From Diphasiastrum complanatum (lineage: Eukaryota > Streptophyta > Lycopodiopsida > Lycopodiales > Lycopodiaceae), in NCBI GenBank assembly GCA_029204225.1, contig CM055112.1, positions 43,592,038-43,656,037 on the forward strand: 64,000 nucleotides of DNA, in the 5' to 3' direction. The notes under the pieces were generated by a model. That model worked only from the letters and a program-made list of their open reading frames with translations, made no database searches and had not been told where the DNA came from. Both the position numbers and the translations under genes were made by a program. Below, piece by piece: positions 43,580-54,503 of the stretch (position 1 is the stretch's first letter; each line of letters begins with the position of its first letter).

Positions 43580-44343
43580 TGTAGCTCAGGCATCCCAAAG
43601 GGAGCCGGGAACCACGACTTAGCTTCCCAGCCTTCAACTCTTTCCGTCCAAACCCACTTGACATACAAGCAGCCAACTCGCCAACAACGATCAGACTTAA
43701 CCAACTGGAAGTTCAGAAACCAACATTGAGATCCAACCTGGCGCCATGCCAGATCGGGAATCTCGATGTGGGTGACTTCCCTCCAAGCAAGCCGCCCGAC
43801 ATACATCAAACTTAACCAACTCAAAGCTTCATTACAAACGAGTAACATCCATTCCAAGCAAGTGGTCTGACTTACATCAGACTTAACCAACTGAAAGCTT
43901 CGTCACGAGCGTTGGAAGCCAACCTGGCGCCACGCCAGACTAGACAGCCATAAATAGGTAACTTCCACCCAAGCAAGCCATCCAACTCAGCCGACAGGTT
44001 AGAGCCCATTCCCCAAGAGCTTAACTCATTCACGTTCATGCAAGGAACACTCAAAACCACAAGCCGCGACAGATATGGAGACAACAGTTGTCGTCGGTAT
44101 GCCGTCGGGACCGAATGGTCCCGACGGCATATCGCTGGCGTCCCGGGATACAACCCTCAGCTATGTGCCAAATTAAAAAGTTTGAAGCGGCTTTACAACT
44201 GGCGCTTTTACCAAACACTGAAACCCAGACGGTAATCAGAGTCAGTTTGAGAAAAATCCCACTTTATTGATAAATCTGAGAAGGTTACATTTCAAGGGTG
44301 TGACCAATCCTAGTCTCCGGGGCGCTAGCATGCCAAGGCGAGT
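43580..44343 (-). repeat. 3' LTR of element J
   Basis: Aligns with 45366-46152 (both begin TGTAGC and share CAAAGGGAGCCGG). It contains the perfect 15-bp hairpin at 44098-44131. Confidence 0.75.
44098..44131. repeat. Perfect 15-bp inverted repeat with 4-nt loop
   Basis: TATGCCGTCGGGACC, loop GAAT, then the exact reverse complement. In the other LTR copy (about 45895-45940) only the right arm is well kept. Confidence 0.9.
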
Positions 44344-45350
44344 AAAACCCAACTGACATTGGATATCACCAATGCTCAGTGAGTTTCAGTTCCGAAGGTA
44401 GCCATCCCAAATGAAAACCCACTGCTCCATAGAAGATCTCCCCTGAAATTGCCCTTTCCAACTTTTGACTTCCTGCTTGCGTCTGGTGGGTGTCGTCGCA
44501 AATGAAACTAACCCAAGAAACAGGCTAGCCATCCATCCTTTGCAAACATCGATTCATTTCAATGTCGTTCACGTGCTAGTACTTGAACTGCGAATCCGCC
44601 CCACAGATTCTGTAGTCCTCTTTGTTTGATGGTATTAGCCTTCAAAAGAAAGGTTCCTTCTCAAGCCATCAGCTCCTTGTATCACAAGCAATCATGCAAA
44701 CCAGGCAAAGCATGAGTACTAAGACTCACCACGAATACATACAAGCAAGACACTCAGGCAGGTTTACTAACAGGTAACAAAGACAAGGTCCCCCTTTGAG
44801 ATAGTCCTGCCAAAGGACCTTTGCCTGGCCGCGCCCATACAGATCGATCACAGAATCAGCCCACATAGAACACCCCTCCAACTATCTGTGCTTTCACCAC
44901 TAAGCAGCACATTGCCTCAGTCACGCCCCACCACTTTTTGGTCGATAGCCCTTATAGCTAAACGATCGGCAGCTATCCCGCACCGGCAGCTAACCACCTG
45001 TGCTTTACACCCGAATTCGAGCAGCATCTCTGTATCAATGGTTAACTCGTACAGTTCGAATATGTCGCCCCGCATCCCACGAGGCACAGACCGTGCTTAC
45101 ACCAACCTAATGGCAGCACACTGTCTCATCTGTCATACGTGCAGACAACGCCAGGCCCGAACTGCGAGAACTGACCGTGCTTACACCTCCAGGGCAGCAC
45201 CTTGACTCATCAAGTCCCCCGTTCTGCCGACCACCCCGACCGTGGATGCACCCGTGCTTACACTGTGGACAGCACCTTGCACAACAGTTGTCCTGATGAA
45301 CTCCAAACAGTGGCCATTTCCGTGAAATCCGCATAGCAGACCTGCCAGTC
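44344..45350 (-). other. Internal non-coding region of element J
   Basis: No gag, protease or RT motif in any frame. Includes CCGTGCTTACAC-type short repeats near 45090, 45175 and 45250. Confidence 0.55.
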
Positions 45351-45363
45351 GGCTCTGATACCA
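45351..45363 (-). other. Primer binding site of element J
   Basis: The minus strand reads TGGTATCAGAGCC, 2 nt from the LTR terminus GCGCTACA. Confidence 0.75.
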
Positions 45364-45365
45364 CA

Positions 45366-46152
45366 TGTAGCGCAGGCATCCCAAAGGGAGCCGGAAACCA
45401 CGACTTAGCTTCCCAGCCTTCAACTCTTTCCGTCCAAACCCACTTGACATACAAGCAGCCAACTCGCCAACAACGATCAGACTTAACCAACTGGAAGTTC
45501 AGAAACCAACATTGAGATCCAACATGGCGCCATGCCAGATCGGGGGTCCCGATGTGGGTGACTTTCCTCCAAGCAAGCCGCCCGACATACATCAAACTTA
45601 ACCAACTCGAAGCTTCATTACAAACGAGTAACATCCATTCCAAGCAAGTGGTCTGACTTACATCAGACTTAACCAACTCAAAGCTTCGTCACGAGCGCTG
45701 GAAGCCAACCTGGCGCCACGCCAGACTGGATAGCCATAAACATGTAACTTCCACCCAAGCAAGCCATCCAACTCAATCGACAGGTTAGAGCCCGTTCCCC
45801 AAGAGCTTAACCCATTCACGTTCATGCAAGAAACACTCAGAACCACAAGCCGCGACAGATATGGAGACAACCAGTTCCTGAACCAAATAGTCCCGACAAC
45901 ATACCGTTGGCGCCACGGACCGAATGGTCCCGACGGCATACCGCTGGCGTCTCGGGATATGACCCTCAGCTATGTGCCAAATTAAAAAGTTTGAAGCGGC
46001 CTTACAACTGGCACTTTTACTGAATACTGAAACCCAGAAGGTAATCAGAGTCAGTTTGAGAAAAATCCCACTTTATTGATAAATCTGAGAAGGTTACATT
46101 TCAAGTGTGTGACCGACCCTAGTCTTCGGGGCGCTGGCATGCCAAGGCGAGT
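45366..46152 (-). repeat. 5' LTR of element J
   Basis: Partner of 43580-44343, with an extra partially duplicated segment around 45890-45925. Confidence 0.75.
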
Positions 46153-46779
46153 GCTAGGACAACATTCCAGCAAGAGAGGCTGAGACTTGGTTAGAGCTCG
46201 CCCTGAGTCGCAACCTGCACTCCCCTATAGTATTGGTGGGATTCGTCATCTCCCCTCATACCAAGTACTTTACCCAGGCTGGTAAAGCATGTTTTCTCTC
46301 TCTAGGATTTTCTCTCTCTAGAAAGTCATTTTCTTTCTCTAGAATTTATTGATCCCCAGGCTTCCTTTAATCATGTCTAGATCGTGTGAGGTGATTGCAC
46401 ATCGATCTGAGCTTTCTGGACTTCGCTAGAACTGATCAACGATTTTCAGCTATAGGAACTTGGCACCGGTTGGATTCTGGTCACAGTGGCGCCGGCGCCG
46501 GCGGCGTGGGGAGCAGCAGGGGCGCTGCTGGCGCTGGGGACAATGCTGGCACCAGTGGCGTCGGAAGTAAAGCTTGTAAAGGTAGTTTTACAACAGTATG
46601 GGACGTCGTCTGGGATGGAGGTCGGATCTAGCTTGATACGGTCACAGGCCAGGGCACGGTGGGTGGACCGTGTGGACCCAGATTAGGTCCTAAGGCGGGG
46701 TGGAACGTGAATCATTTGGTCTCTCGTGGTTAACCGGCACCTGGAGGTTTGCAGTAAGTAGGGTTTGTAACACCCATGA
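46153..46779 (+). other. Unassigned: CT-rich then GC-rich tract (possible gypsy LTR remainder)
   Basis: A TTTTCTCTCTCTAG-type pyrimidine tract at 46290-46345 is followed by a GC-rich segment with the 12-bp palindrome GGCGCCGGCGCC at 46488-46499. A Gly/Ala-rich frame there looks like low-complexity translation, not a gene. This may be the continuation of gypsy D's LTR and leader. Confidence 0.35.
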
Positions 46780-47197
46780 ATCTGGTACAAGGCCATCTTT
46801 CTCAACTTTTCTCCACCATTGTTCTGCCGATTCCTGTAAACAATAGGTAGCTTTAGCAATCATCTATGACTCATCGGTTTTTACACACATTCCAAAGGCC
46901 TTTTCCCATTTCTGCAGCCAGTTTTCCATTGCGTCTGTGGTTCTTACCACTACTACACTTGTAGACTTTGGAGGTTTCAAGTCCTTAATGGACGTCAACT
47001 TGTGCTTCTTGCAAAGATCTGCATCTCTTTCAGTTGAACCAAGCTCACCACCCAAATTTTCTGTAGCACTTACTCTTTCAATGGCCAGGCTTCAATTGTT
47101 CCAACATTTGCTTTAACATCAACTCCATGCCATCAACTTTGGCACAAAGTGCGTCGATCCTCTAAGAATCATGTGTAGTATTACTAGAAGATGTCAT
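46780..47197 (-). pseudogene. gypsy E gag fragment (minus strand, broken)
   Basis: From ATG 47197-47195 the minus strand reads a coiled-coil start (RIDALCAKVDGMELMLKQML) with a TAG after the eleventh codon. After frameshifts come the gag-domain motifs AMENWLQKWEKAF near 46905-46945, then AKATYCLQESAEQWW near 46815-46860. This is the Ty3/gypsy retrotrans-gag fold region. It is cut off near 46780. Confidence 0.65.
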
Positions 47198-47757
47198 GGC
47201 AAAAAATAGCCAGGAAACACAAAGCAACTTGCAAAATTATGCAAAAAACCAACAACTAAAGCACTTGAAACAAAGCACAAATAGGCTTTTCTCACCCTAA
47301 ACAAGCTACACAAAGGGACTACCCTGAATTTCTAAAAGAATTGGATAGCATAGATCCTTTACAGCTGAAATCTAGCAACCCACAAACTCTTTCCTTGAAA
47401 ATTTAGTAAACAAGAGTTTGAAACTGACAATCTTCAAAAACAAGAGAAAAACTTGGAACAGAAATCTGATAAGCTCTATCCCACCGGTGACCTACCACTA
47501 GAAGACTATAGCAACTATCAGATTCAAAAAATACTGAGAATTGAAAAAGTTATAAACACTTATACAAATCTAAGGAAGGCTGATTTTTACAAAAGCGAAG
47601 AGAAAAAACATGCTAGACAACAGTAGATGCTCAAAGGCTGCCCAAGGAATAGCAATCCACCATAGGACTGAATCCGTAAGCTTCAAGGCTCTCAAAATGC
47701 CCACCTAGCATCCAATAAACCCTAACTGAATACGAAAGTGATGTCAATCTTGGAAAG
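47198..47757 (-). other. 5' leader of gypsy E
   Basis: Non-coding segment between the gag ATG and the primer site; no other feature seen. Confidence 0.4.
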
Positions 47758-47775
47758 GAACCTGGCTCTGATACT
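47758..47775 (-). other. Primer binding site of gypsy E
   Basis: The minus strand reads AGTATCAGAGCCAGGTTC, matching the tRNA-iMet 3' complement over most of 18 nt. Confidence 0.6.
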
Positions 47776-48350
47776 AAATATCACAAAGCTATTTGAATTC
47801 AACTAAAAGCACACCAAAGTAGGCACCGAATATCCACCTTATTGATTTTTTTTCAAAGTAGATGCAAGCTACAGACATAAATACATAAGAGCACTGTTGC
47901 TAAGTCTCCTCCCAGCCACCTACTGCACAGATTATGATGAGGAATGTCTTTCTCTAGGCTCACTTATACATAATCCTCAAGCACCTACTTAACCCTGACC
48001 CTTTTCTAAAGTAGACACATGGCAAGCCCCACACACAATTGACGTTTGCCACTTGGCAGTAACACATTGGTAGGAGGACCGTCCGACCTGTGTCACTCAT
48101 GCACTGGACCAAGTGTTCCAATGAGCATATGACACATGTCCCGTTGATTGGTCAACTCTTCTACTTTTCAGGAGGTCAGTCCAACAGTCTCTAAATTAAG
48201 ACCCAGTACCCTAGACCAAATATAAGCAGGACAACAAGTTACCAAAAACCTGCTATTTACATTTTTACAAAACACCATAGGCCGGTGTGAGCCTTTTTGT
48301 TATTTACAATTTACAATTTACAATTTATAAGTTCGACATGTTCACACCAA
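47776..48350 (-). repeat. Putative 5' LTR of gypsy E (approximate)
   Basis: Lies next to the primer site. In element orientation a TGTGAACATG start is seen near 48345. The other LTR is absent, so borders are unconfirmed. Confidence 0.4.
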
Positions 48351-48361
48351 GGCATGAATAT

Positions 48362-48755
48362 AAGTACATAACAAGAGAGGACGGGCGAACTGCAAACAGA
48401 CATCAGTGACACTTTCAACTACAGAAGCAGAATGTGTTGCAATAGTGTGCTAGGCTACAAAAGAATACATTTGGATTAAAAACCTAGTTGATGAGATAGG
48501 AATCATGATAGATGACTGTCTTGTTTAATGACAATCAGGGTTGTATGTTTTTAAATAGGAATTTAGGTTTTCATAAGCGTAGTAAACACATTGCATTAGA
48601 ATATAACTTTGTGAAAGATTTAGTGGAAGACGATAATCTCACTTTATGTTTCTTTTCAACATTTGACATGACTGTAGACATTATGACAAAGGGCTTAGTT
48701 AGAGAGAGGTTTGAATTTCTTAGAAATAAATTGTCATTAAAACCTGTTGAATAAC
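48362..48755 (+). pseudogene. copia A RNase H C-terminus
   Basis: Reads TLSTTEAECVAI near 48410-48445 (RNase H Glu block), KEYIWIKNLVDE near 48460-48495, and then (frame shifted) FNDNQGCMFLNRN, KRSKHIALEYNFV and MTVDIMTKGLVRERF to TAA near 48754. A stop is present where the TATKE block normally lies. It is followed at once by the polypurine tract and 3' LTR of A. Confidence 0.8.
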
Positions 48756-48763
48756 ATTTGAAT

Positions 48764-48775
48764 TGAGAAGGAGAT
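48764..48775 (+). other. Polypurine tract of copia A
   Basis: GAGAAGGAGAT directly before the 3' LTR TGTTGG. Confidence 0.65.
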
Positions 48776-49144
48776 TGTTGGACTGTGCAATTCAGATGTG
48801 AGACGAAAAAGTAAAATCCTATGAATGGAATGACTTTATTCTTACGATATGCCCTAAAGTATTCTAGCTTGTGGTTGTTTCCTTGTGATCTTCTTGACGA
48901 AACCTGACCACCAGGCTGTTTCCTTTGGGATGTTCTTGATGTGAAGTGACCATCAAGTTCTTGGCGCGAAAACTTTTAGTAGGATAAATGTGTGGTAATC
49001 GGTAAAGAAGAGACACCTTTTTCAGAGAAAAAGCAGTGGAGTAGTTTTCTTTTTCCTTTTGGTTTTGGTTTTAGTTATGTTCATTGTCAGCCATTTCATG
49101 TGATTATTGCTTGCCTTGATGATCAATATTTCAGAATTGTAATA
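48776..49144 (+). repeat. 3' LTR of copia A
   Basis: 369 bp aligning with 31251-31618. Confidence 0.8.
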
Positions 49145-49490
49145 TTAAGCAGGCTTGTAGCTATTGTTTCTACCATTAGTGAATCTCAGTAGCTAGAGTT
49201 TCTATCTATGGTGAATTTATCTAGTGATCTATTGTGATGTATTATTTATACATGCTGTAATTTATGTATAAAGTCTATTTGTCCCTCCATACAAATATTT
49301 GTAGATGGCTATCATAAATTCTTTTGGTTCAAAATGCAGTATTTCCATTTCAATTTCTCTCTAAATGCATAAACTAGATTTTTTAATTCTTTTCAGTGCA
49401 TGGTGGTCAAAGACACTTCAATCACTTGATATTGGGTTGATTTCAGTTTCTATTTGAATGTTTCAATACTTCTATTTTCAATAGTTCTTT

Positions 49491-49840
49491 GTTTATAGAA
49501 TGAATCCCTTTTGATAAATGCTAATCCTCAAGTGCACTATTCATGTAGCTCTATTTCTATAGAGTGATTGTGTCTTGCCAATTCAAATCACAAGTAGCTT
49601 CTTGTTCATGAAATAAATGATGTACTAAACACAATTTCATTCCATCTATACATACCTCTGGTTTGTACATACATTCATTTTGAACCTACATTGTATCTCA
49701 TACAAACAATCTTACATAGTCATCATTAGCTTTTGCACCATCATGTGTATCTAGAGCATAATTAACACCAGTAGATCATGCACGGTCTCTAAATGTTTTT
49801 CCAACACCATCCACTTCATCTTTTGATCCATCTATGAGAT
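49491..49840 (+). repeat. Dispersed repeat, copy 2 (partner 28431-28780)
   Basis: Same orientation as copy 1, diverged by many substitutions and small indels. Confidence 0.7.
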
Positions 49841-50429
49841 TGCATCATCCTCATGGTGGTCATGTTACGTGGTTTTTCGAAAGAGGATCGGTTTTGGAAA
49901 AATGACAACATGGAAATACATCACCATTGTTCTAATTGTTATGAGGATGGTTGGACATTATCACTAACTGAAGTAATAGAATGATTCTAAGGATGTTCTA
50001 TTAGCCAAACCATATTCCATGATCGATAAAGGTTTTTCACTCCTCTCAAAGCATCTCTAGCTTAGAATCTGATAGTTCTAGACTTATTCCCTTTGACTTC
50101 AAGTAGCTCACATAGTCATCGATCTCACCTGACATAAGAAGTATCCTACACTCATTCATATTTGTGAGCTAGTCTTATCGAAGATCAATGAAGGGAATCT
50201 GGGTTTTAGAATATTGTCCCTTTTGACTTGAAAAAGGGTATTTCGCTCCAGGCTATAGGGCTTTAATGATGATCAAGTCTTTAGAAAATTTGCCCTGACC
50301 ATAACTCTAGCAAACTGTTGTAGGGTGGCCAATGTAGGTCTAGATATGTAATTAGGCTCACAGATTGTGTACTTATCTAACAAAAAGAAAGTGTCCTCTC
50401 TCTCAAATCTTTAAGGGTGCCTCTAGACA

Positions 50430-51140
50430 AGAACCAAAACACATATATCCCTAGACCTGCTAAAATCTAGAATGGGTAATATACATGGCTCAAGAGAATC
50501 CAAAATCTCTTTCATTTGTGTAGCTCCAAGGATAGAACCAATTCGTTGTCGGTGCATGATTTTCAGTCCAACCATCTAGATGTCGCCTCAAGTTGTATTT
50601 CTATCTCATATAGTACTCACAAAAGACGTCACGTATGCGACTGCGATGGCCTAAACAACATAATCATTCAACTAGCCAATTTTTGACATGCACACTTTGT
50701 ACATCATTGTCATAGACACATGAATCGTTCTTAGCCTTTGCATAGGGTTTTTTACTATGATGTACCAATTAGGTCTCTCTCTTATCTTCTACATCGATGA
50801 TGAAAAGGCATATGATAAATCTCATAAGTATGCCTTGTCACTCAAGTTCTGCGTGATCTTCTAGATCTCACTCGGACATCTTAAAAGATGATCAGGATAC
50901 AAATATCTCGAGATCTTTGATAGTCAAGGATGGGTAGGATGCAAGGCTCTTAAGTATTTCATAATCTCATTTAATTGTGTACTTCCAAGGATAGAGATTA
51001 TCCTTTGTTGATACATCACCTTTAACCCAATCAGTATTCCAATGTTTAGATATGATGTATCAACATAAGGTATGTCAATTCCCAGAGGTTGGGATGAAAC
51101 ATCACGCCTAATGATGTAGAATTCTAAAAAGATCATTCAA
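50430..51140 (-). other. Diverged tandem duplication of an unidentified coding-like segment
   Basis: Two minus-strand segments about 455 bp apart (around 50475-50580 and 50935-51040) both read GLK.M..QRI.SILG.TQ..EI. I do not recognise the family. Stops occur around both. It could be the remnant of a repeat-containing gene or an old element. Confidence 0.35.
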
Positions 51141-51800
51141 CTCGTTCTTAATGTTCTCAAGTTCAAAGATTGTCTCGGACACTCATAAGTATTTCTAGAT
51201 AATTTTGCCAAGATCTTACTCTTTTCCTCCTCTTTTATTGATTCTACATTATTGAGGCTAGGAGAATTAAGTCTCACTCAACAAGTTCTCTTTTTGACGA
51301 TAATATTGCTCTAAAGATACAAGCTTCTCTCTCGCAAGGAGTTTTAAAGACTCAAATGTAGTAGTGATAGTGAGTGCCCCCCAAGCTATCTCGATTTCCA
51401 TAGTGCATGGTCAGGAATCGTGTATTCCAATGAGATATCCTAACCTCGATGGATCTATATGAGATATGCAAGTGGGTTAATTTTTAGCTCATAATGGTAT
51501 ATTGCAAGCCTGTTGAGTACATATCTCTCTCCCATATTCCAAGGAGAGAAGGTCAAAGGACTATCTTTCAAGATATCAAGGAAATACTTTCCATTCAAAA
51601 CACACATAGACAGAATCCAATGCCCTTTCAAAAAAGACAATTCGTAGAGTAGTAGCAAAGTTCAGATGAACGTGCTTCTTTTCAAAAAAACGTTTAGCAC
51701 CCATTGTGAAATCAATGCTATTACTTATGATATTTAAGAAAAAGCTCTTCTCAAGCATAACTGAATCCCCTCCCAACTATGATTTGTCACTTTCTATAGT
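51141..51800. other. Unassigned AT-rich sequence
   Basis: No gene or element recognised. Confidence 0.3.
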
Positions 51801-51989
51801 CCATAATCCTCATGTAATGCTTCTGGGTTTCCAAGGATGTCAAGCTAACCAGCTTAGCCAATCCCGTTGGGTAATCCTCACATAATGCTTCTTGGTTTCC
51901 AAGGGGAGGCTTGAACCTAGGACCAAAGAAACTTTGGATGCCAAGCTAACCAGCTGAGCCAACCCCATTGATGTAATCCTCACATAATG
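51801..51989 (-). repeat. Tandem SINE copies (one full, one lacking B-box)
   Basis: The full minus-strand unit at 51871-51972 has TGGCTCAGCTGG (A-box) and GGTTCAAGCCTCC (B-box). The 17-mer GTAATCCTCACATAATG occurs on both sides (51871-51887 and 51973-51989), and a near-copy starts at 51803. The adjacent unit 51801-51870 keeps the A-box side only. The repeated 17-mer may be a target duplication or part of the SINE tail. Confidence 0.6.
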
Positions 51990-52412
51990 ACTCATCAAGA
52001 GATAGAATCCCTTGTAAAGACACATGTTAAGTCTCATTAGTTTTTCTAGTAAATCAATACCATGTTTTCTCCTTCCATATTTTTTAAAAATTAACAGACT
52101 TTCTACCTTGCAATGAATTAAATAGATGCCTTAAGAACTTGGAGCGTTTGAAATATGTATGGTTTTTTGTAAGAAATCTCTTGTCAGTCATTTCACTGTG
52201 TGCTTTGCATAGAATAGACAGATGATAAAAAAAAAGTCTTCAAATGAATGTTTCTTTAAGGTCTTTCATTGAGGTTTTTTTTTTTTTTCAAAAAGCTAAC
52301 CGTAGATTATAGACCTTTTACACAGTACAAGGTAAGAAAGCCAAAACTAATAGAAGCAATAGTTTATCAGCTTTTTTAAAAAGAAACAAGGGGGAAGAAG
52401 AAATGTGCATCT

Positions 52413-52950
52413 TTAGTGATTATCCTCCTTTGAAGACGTGGATACATAAGCAACCTCAAGATATTTTGCACTTTCTCTTGGGTTTAATTTGTAGATTCCT
52501 CCATATCTAGATCCATATGCAAGGATCTCACCATCCTTCTTGATTACAGAATTGTCAATATGGAAACTGACATCAAGGCCACAATCAAGTAATTTGCCAA
52601 CACTTATAAGATTCTTTGTAATCTTGGAAACAAAAAGAACCTCTTGAAGAGGTAGAACTTTTGATGATGCAAGCTTCAAGGGAATAGTCCCTCAATTTTG
52701 CACTCTTGATCACTTGCAATATATATGGTCTTCTTGATTCCTTCATAAGGCATGATAGTTGAAAAGGAATCCTTGGAGCTACACATATGTGAAGATGCTC
52801 CACTATCAATATACCAAGATTCATCCATATTGAAGGTGGAAGAGGAGAATTTTGATGCCATAAGTGAGCATTCTCCATCACTTGCAATAAAGTCTTCTTT
52901 CTCATGAGAGATGTTGGCTTGCCTGAATTGGTGCTTCTTCTTGAAGCAAT
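52413..52950 (-). pseudogene. copia G protease / pre-integrase fragment
   Basis: The minus strand reads ESWYIDSGASSHMCSSKDSF near 52770-52830 (intact DSG), then IYIASDQECKIEG. A one-base shift occurs at about 52680, then LQEVLFVSKITKNLISVGKLL near 52590-52650, ending at 52413 (TAA just 3' of the last codons). On its 5' side the frame is cut by the LTR of copia F at 52951. Confidence 0.8.
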
Positions 52951-53865
52951 TGTTGGATTATTCTCCCAATAATCGACTAATCGACATTTTAATCTTCATC
53001 CAACTTTTATCCAGACCTGCAGTTTTCTTCGTGTTTTTACACAGTCTGCATAACTACTCAGAAATGACTCACAGTGACAGTTTACGTTCATTTCTGTAGA
53101 CATAGTTTATGAGAAGTCCTAAGTGGATGGATGCCAGCACATGATAGCCAACTGGATGATTCTTTTGACGACTTAATTGTTAGTATAAATAGCTATTCAT
53201 ATTTCAACATCTTATGATGATTGAGAGGATCATGACGACGATTCTCAGATCAAGTATCGAATAGTTAGCTCTCTCTCTCTCTCAAGTCTGCGAGCTTGTA
53301 CACTCTTGAGCATTCTAGCTCAGTTCTTTAGAGTTGATTAGATTGCTATTGCGCTTACTGCTTATCCGTAGTTGTACTTAATTTAGACTTAAGCCGCTTA
53401 GAGATAGCTTAGAGTACGCGGCTCCGATCCGCAAGTTGTTGTACTCATTTACATCTGTTTTGCTTTCATACTGAATCAATACTATCTTCTTATTGTGTTC
53501 AGTCTCGTCTCAGAATGTATGCGTTTCTGTAGTTCTTCACGACTAATTATTTGTCTGATGTTTTGTAATTAACTATTTGTCTAATGTTTCACGGCAAATT
53601 ATTTGTCTAATGTTTCGATGCTTAATGTTTGGCTACGTAATTACTGTATTACTAATGACTTCAAAGTTAGTTACTATAAGATCGAACGTGATTTCTATCA
53701 CTATTGCTTTGTTCAAAATTGATAGGCGTAGTCATGCATAAAGAAAGAGGTAGATAGTTTATTCTATTGTGCACGATAAGTTTTCTTTCTTGTCGTTCGA
53801 ATTCTTTTCATTCGAATTCTTTTCTTTTCGAGTTTGACCTATCTTTTACACACCTATTTCCAACA
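52951..53865 (+). repeat. 5' LTR of copia F
   Basis: 915 bp, starting TGTTGGA and ending TCCAACA (perfect 7-bp inverted ends). A TATAAATA box is at 53184-53191. It is inserted in copia G. Confidence 0.85.
53184..53191 (+). promoter_or_regulatory. TATA box of LTR F
   Basis: TATAAATA, well formed; a CT run follows about 80 bp downstream. Confidence 0.5.
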
Positions 53866-53877
53866 TGGTATCAGAGC
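53866..53877 (+). other. Primer binding site of copia F
   Basis: TGGTATCAGAGC directly after the LTR, complementary to the tRNA-iMet 3' end. Confidence 0.9.
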
Positions 53878-54056
53878 GTTGATTCTTCAAGGCCTAATAC
53901 TATTATATCAGAGTGTAAGCTCTTATGCTTGGCATCTTTCATGATATCAAATTATTCTTCAGTTCGAATCAATTTGTTTCGTTATCAGAGAATTGATTTT
54001 CACAGCACTATCTTTCCCTTAACGACAATCAAATCATCGACAGTCTAAAGTTCCAG

Positions 54057-54503
54057 ATGGATTTTCAAAGTAAAGCCGATCTTATTGCAAACAAACTGAA
54101 TGGATCCAATTATCATTTATGAAAATTTAAGATGAAGACCTTGCTTATTGCCAACAAGTTGTGGGATGTTGTTACAGGTATCGAAGTGAAGCCTGAAGAC
54201 GACACAGACGAGTCAAAATGGAAGTCAAAGGATGGTAAAGCTTTCGCGTTTATTATCCTCAATATATCAGATACTCAGATTGGCCACGTAGTTGAAGCCA
54301 GAACTTCGAAAGAAGTTTGGGACATCCTGAGCTCACTATATGATGTGAGAGACATAACTACTAAGTTACATATTCAAAGAAAATTCTTCACACTCAAGAT
54401 GTCGAATAATGATTCTCTTCATAATCATATTAACCAGTTTAAGAATCTCTTGCAACAGATGGCCGCTGTCGGATCGGTGATAGACGATCAATCTATTATA
54501 TGA
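54057..54503 (+). pseudogene. gag N-terminus of copia F (truncated)
   Basis: ATG at 54057 opens KLNGSNYHL, then TGA at 54120-54122 stands where Trp is conserved (NYxxWK). The frame continues with FKMKTLLIANKLWDVVTG, then TSKEVWDILSSLYDV and KLHIQRKFFTLKM, ending at TGA 54501-54503. No pol follows: the element is 3'-truncated, and no 3' LTR is present. Confidence 0.8.

Larger units (their letters stand above)
43580..46152 (-). mobile_element. Non-autonomous LARD-like LTR element J
   Basis: Direct repeats of 764 and 787 bp (43580-44343 and 45366-46152) surround about 1.0 kb of internal sequence with no retroelement coding capacity. The tRNA-iMet primer site on the minus strand (45363-45351) sets the orientation. 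No 5-bp duplication was found at the outer ends, so borders may be rearranged. The size resembles a small LARD more than a TRIM. Confidence 0.75.
31251..49144 (+). mobile_element. Copia element A, split by about 15 kb of nested elements
   Basis: Homologous LTRs lie at 31251-31618 and 48776-49144 (both start TGTTGGACTG). The 5' internal part (gag, protease) is at 31760-33066, and the 3' internal part (RNase H end, polypurine tract) is at 48362-48775. Flanking TTAAT (31246-31250) and TTAAG (49145-49149) look like a mutated 5-bp duplication. By eye the LTRs differ at roughly 40-50 positions, so this is the oldest layer of the nest. Integrase and RT are missing or displaced. Confidence 0.8.

Noticed and set aside
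43483-45939. Repeated minus-strand frames of 93-189 codons
   Set aside because: They come from the two LTR copies of the LARD-like element and show no protein motif.
46395-46686. Gly/Ala-rich frames as a possible gene
   Set aside because: Low-complexity translation of GGCGCC-type DNA, two overlapping frames equally open, no domain.
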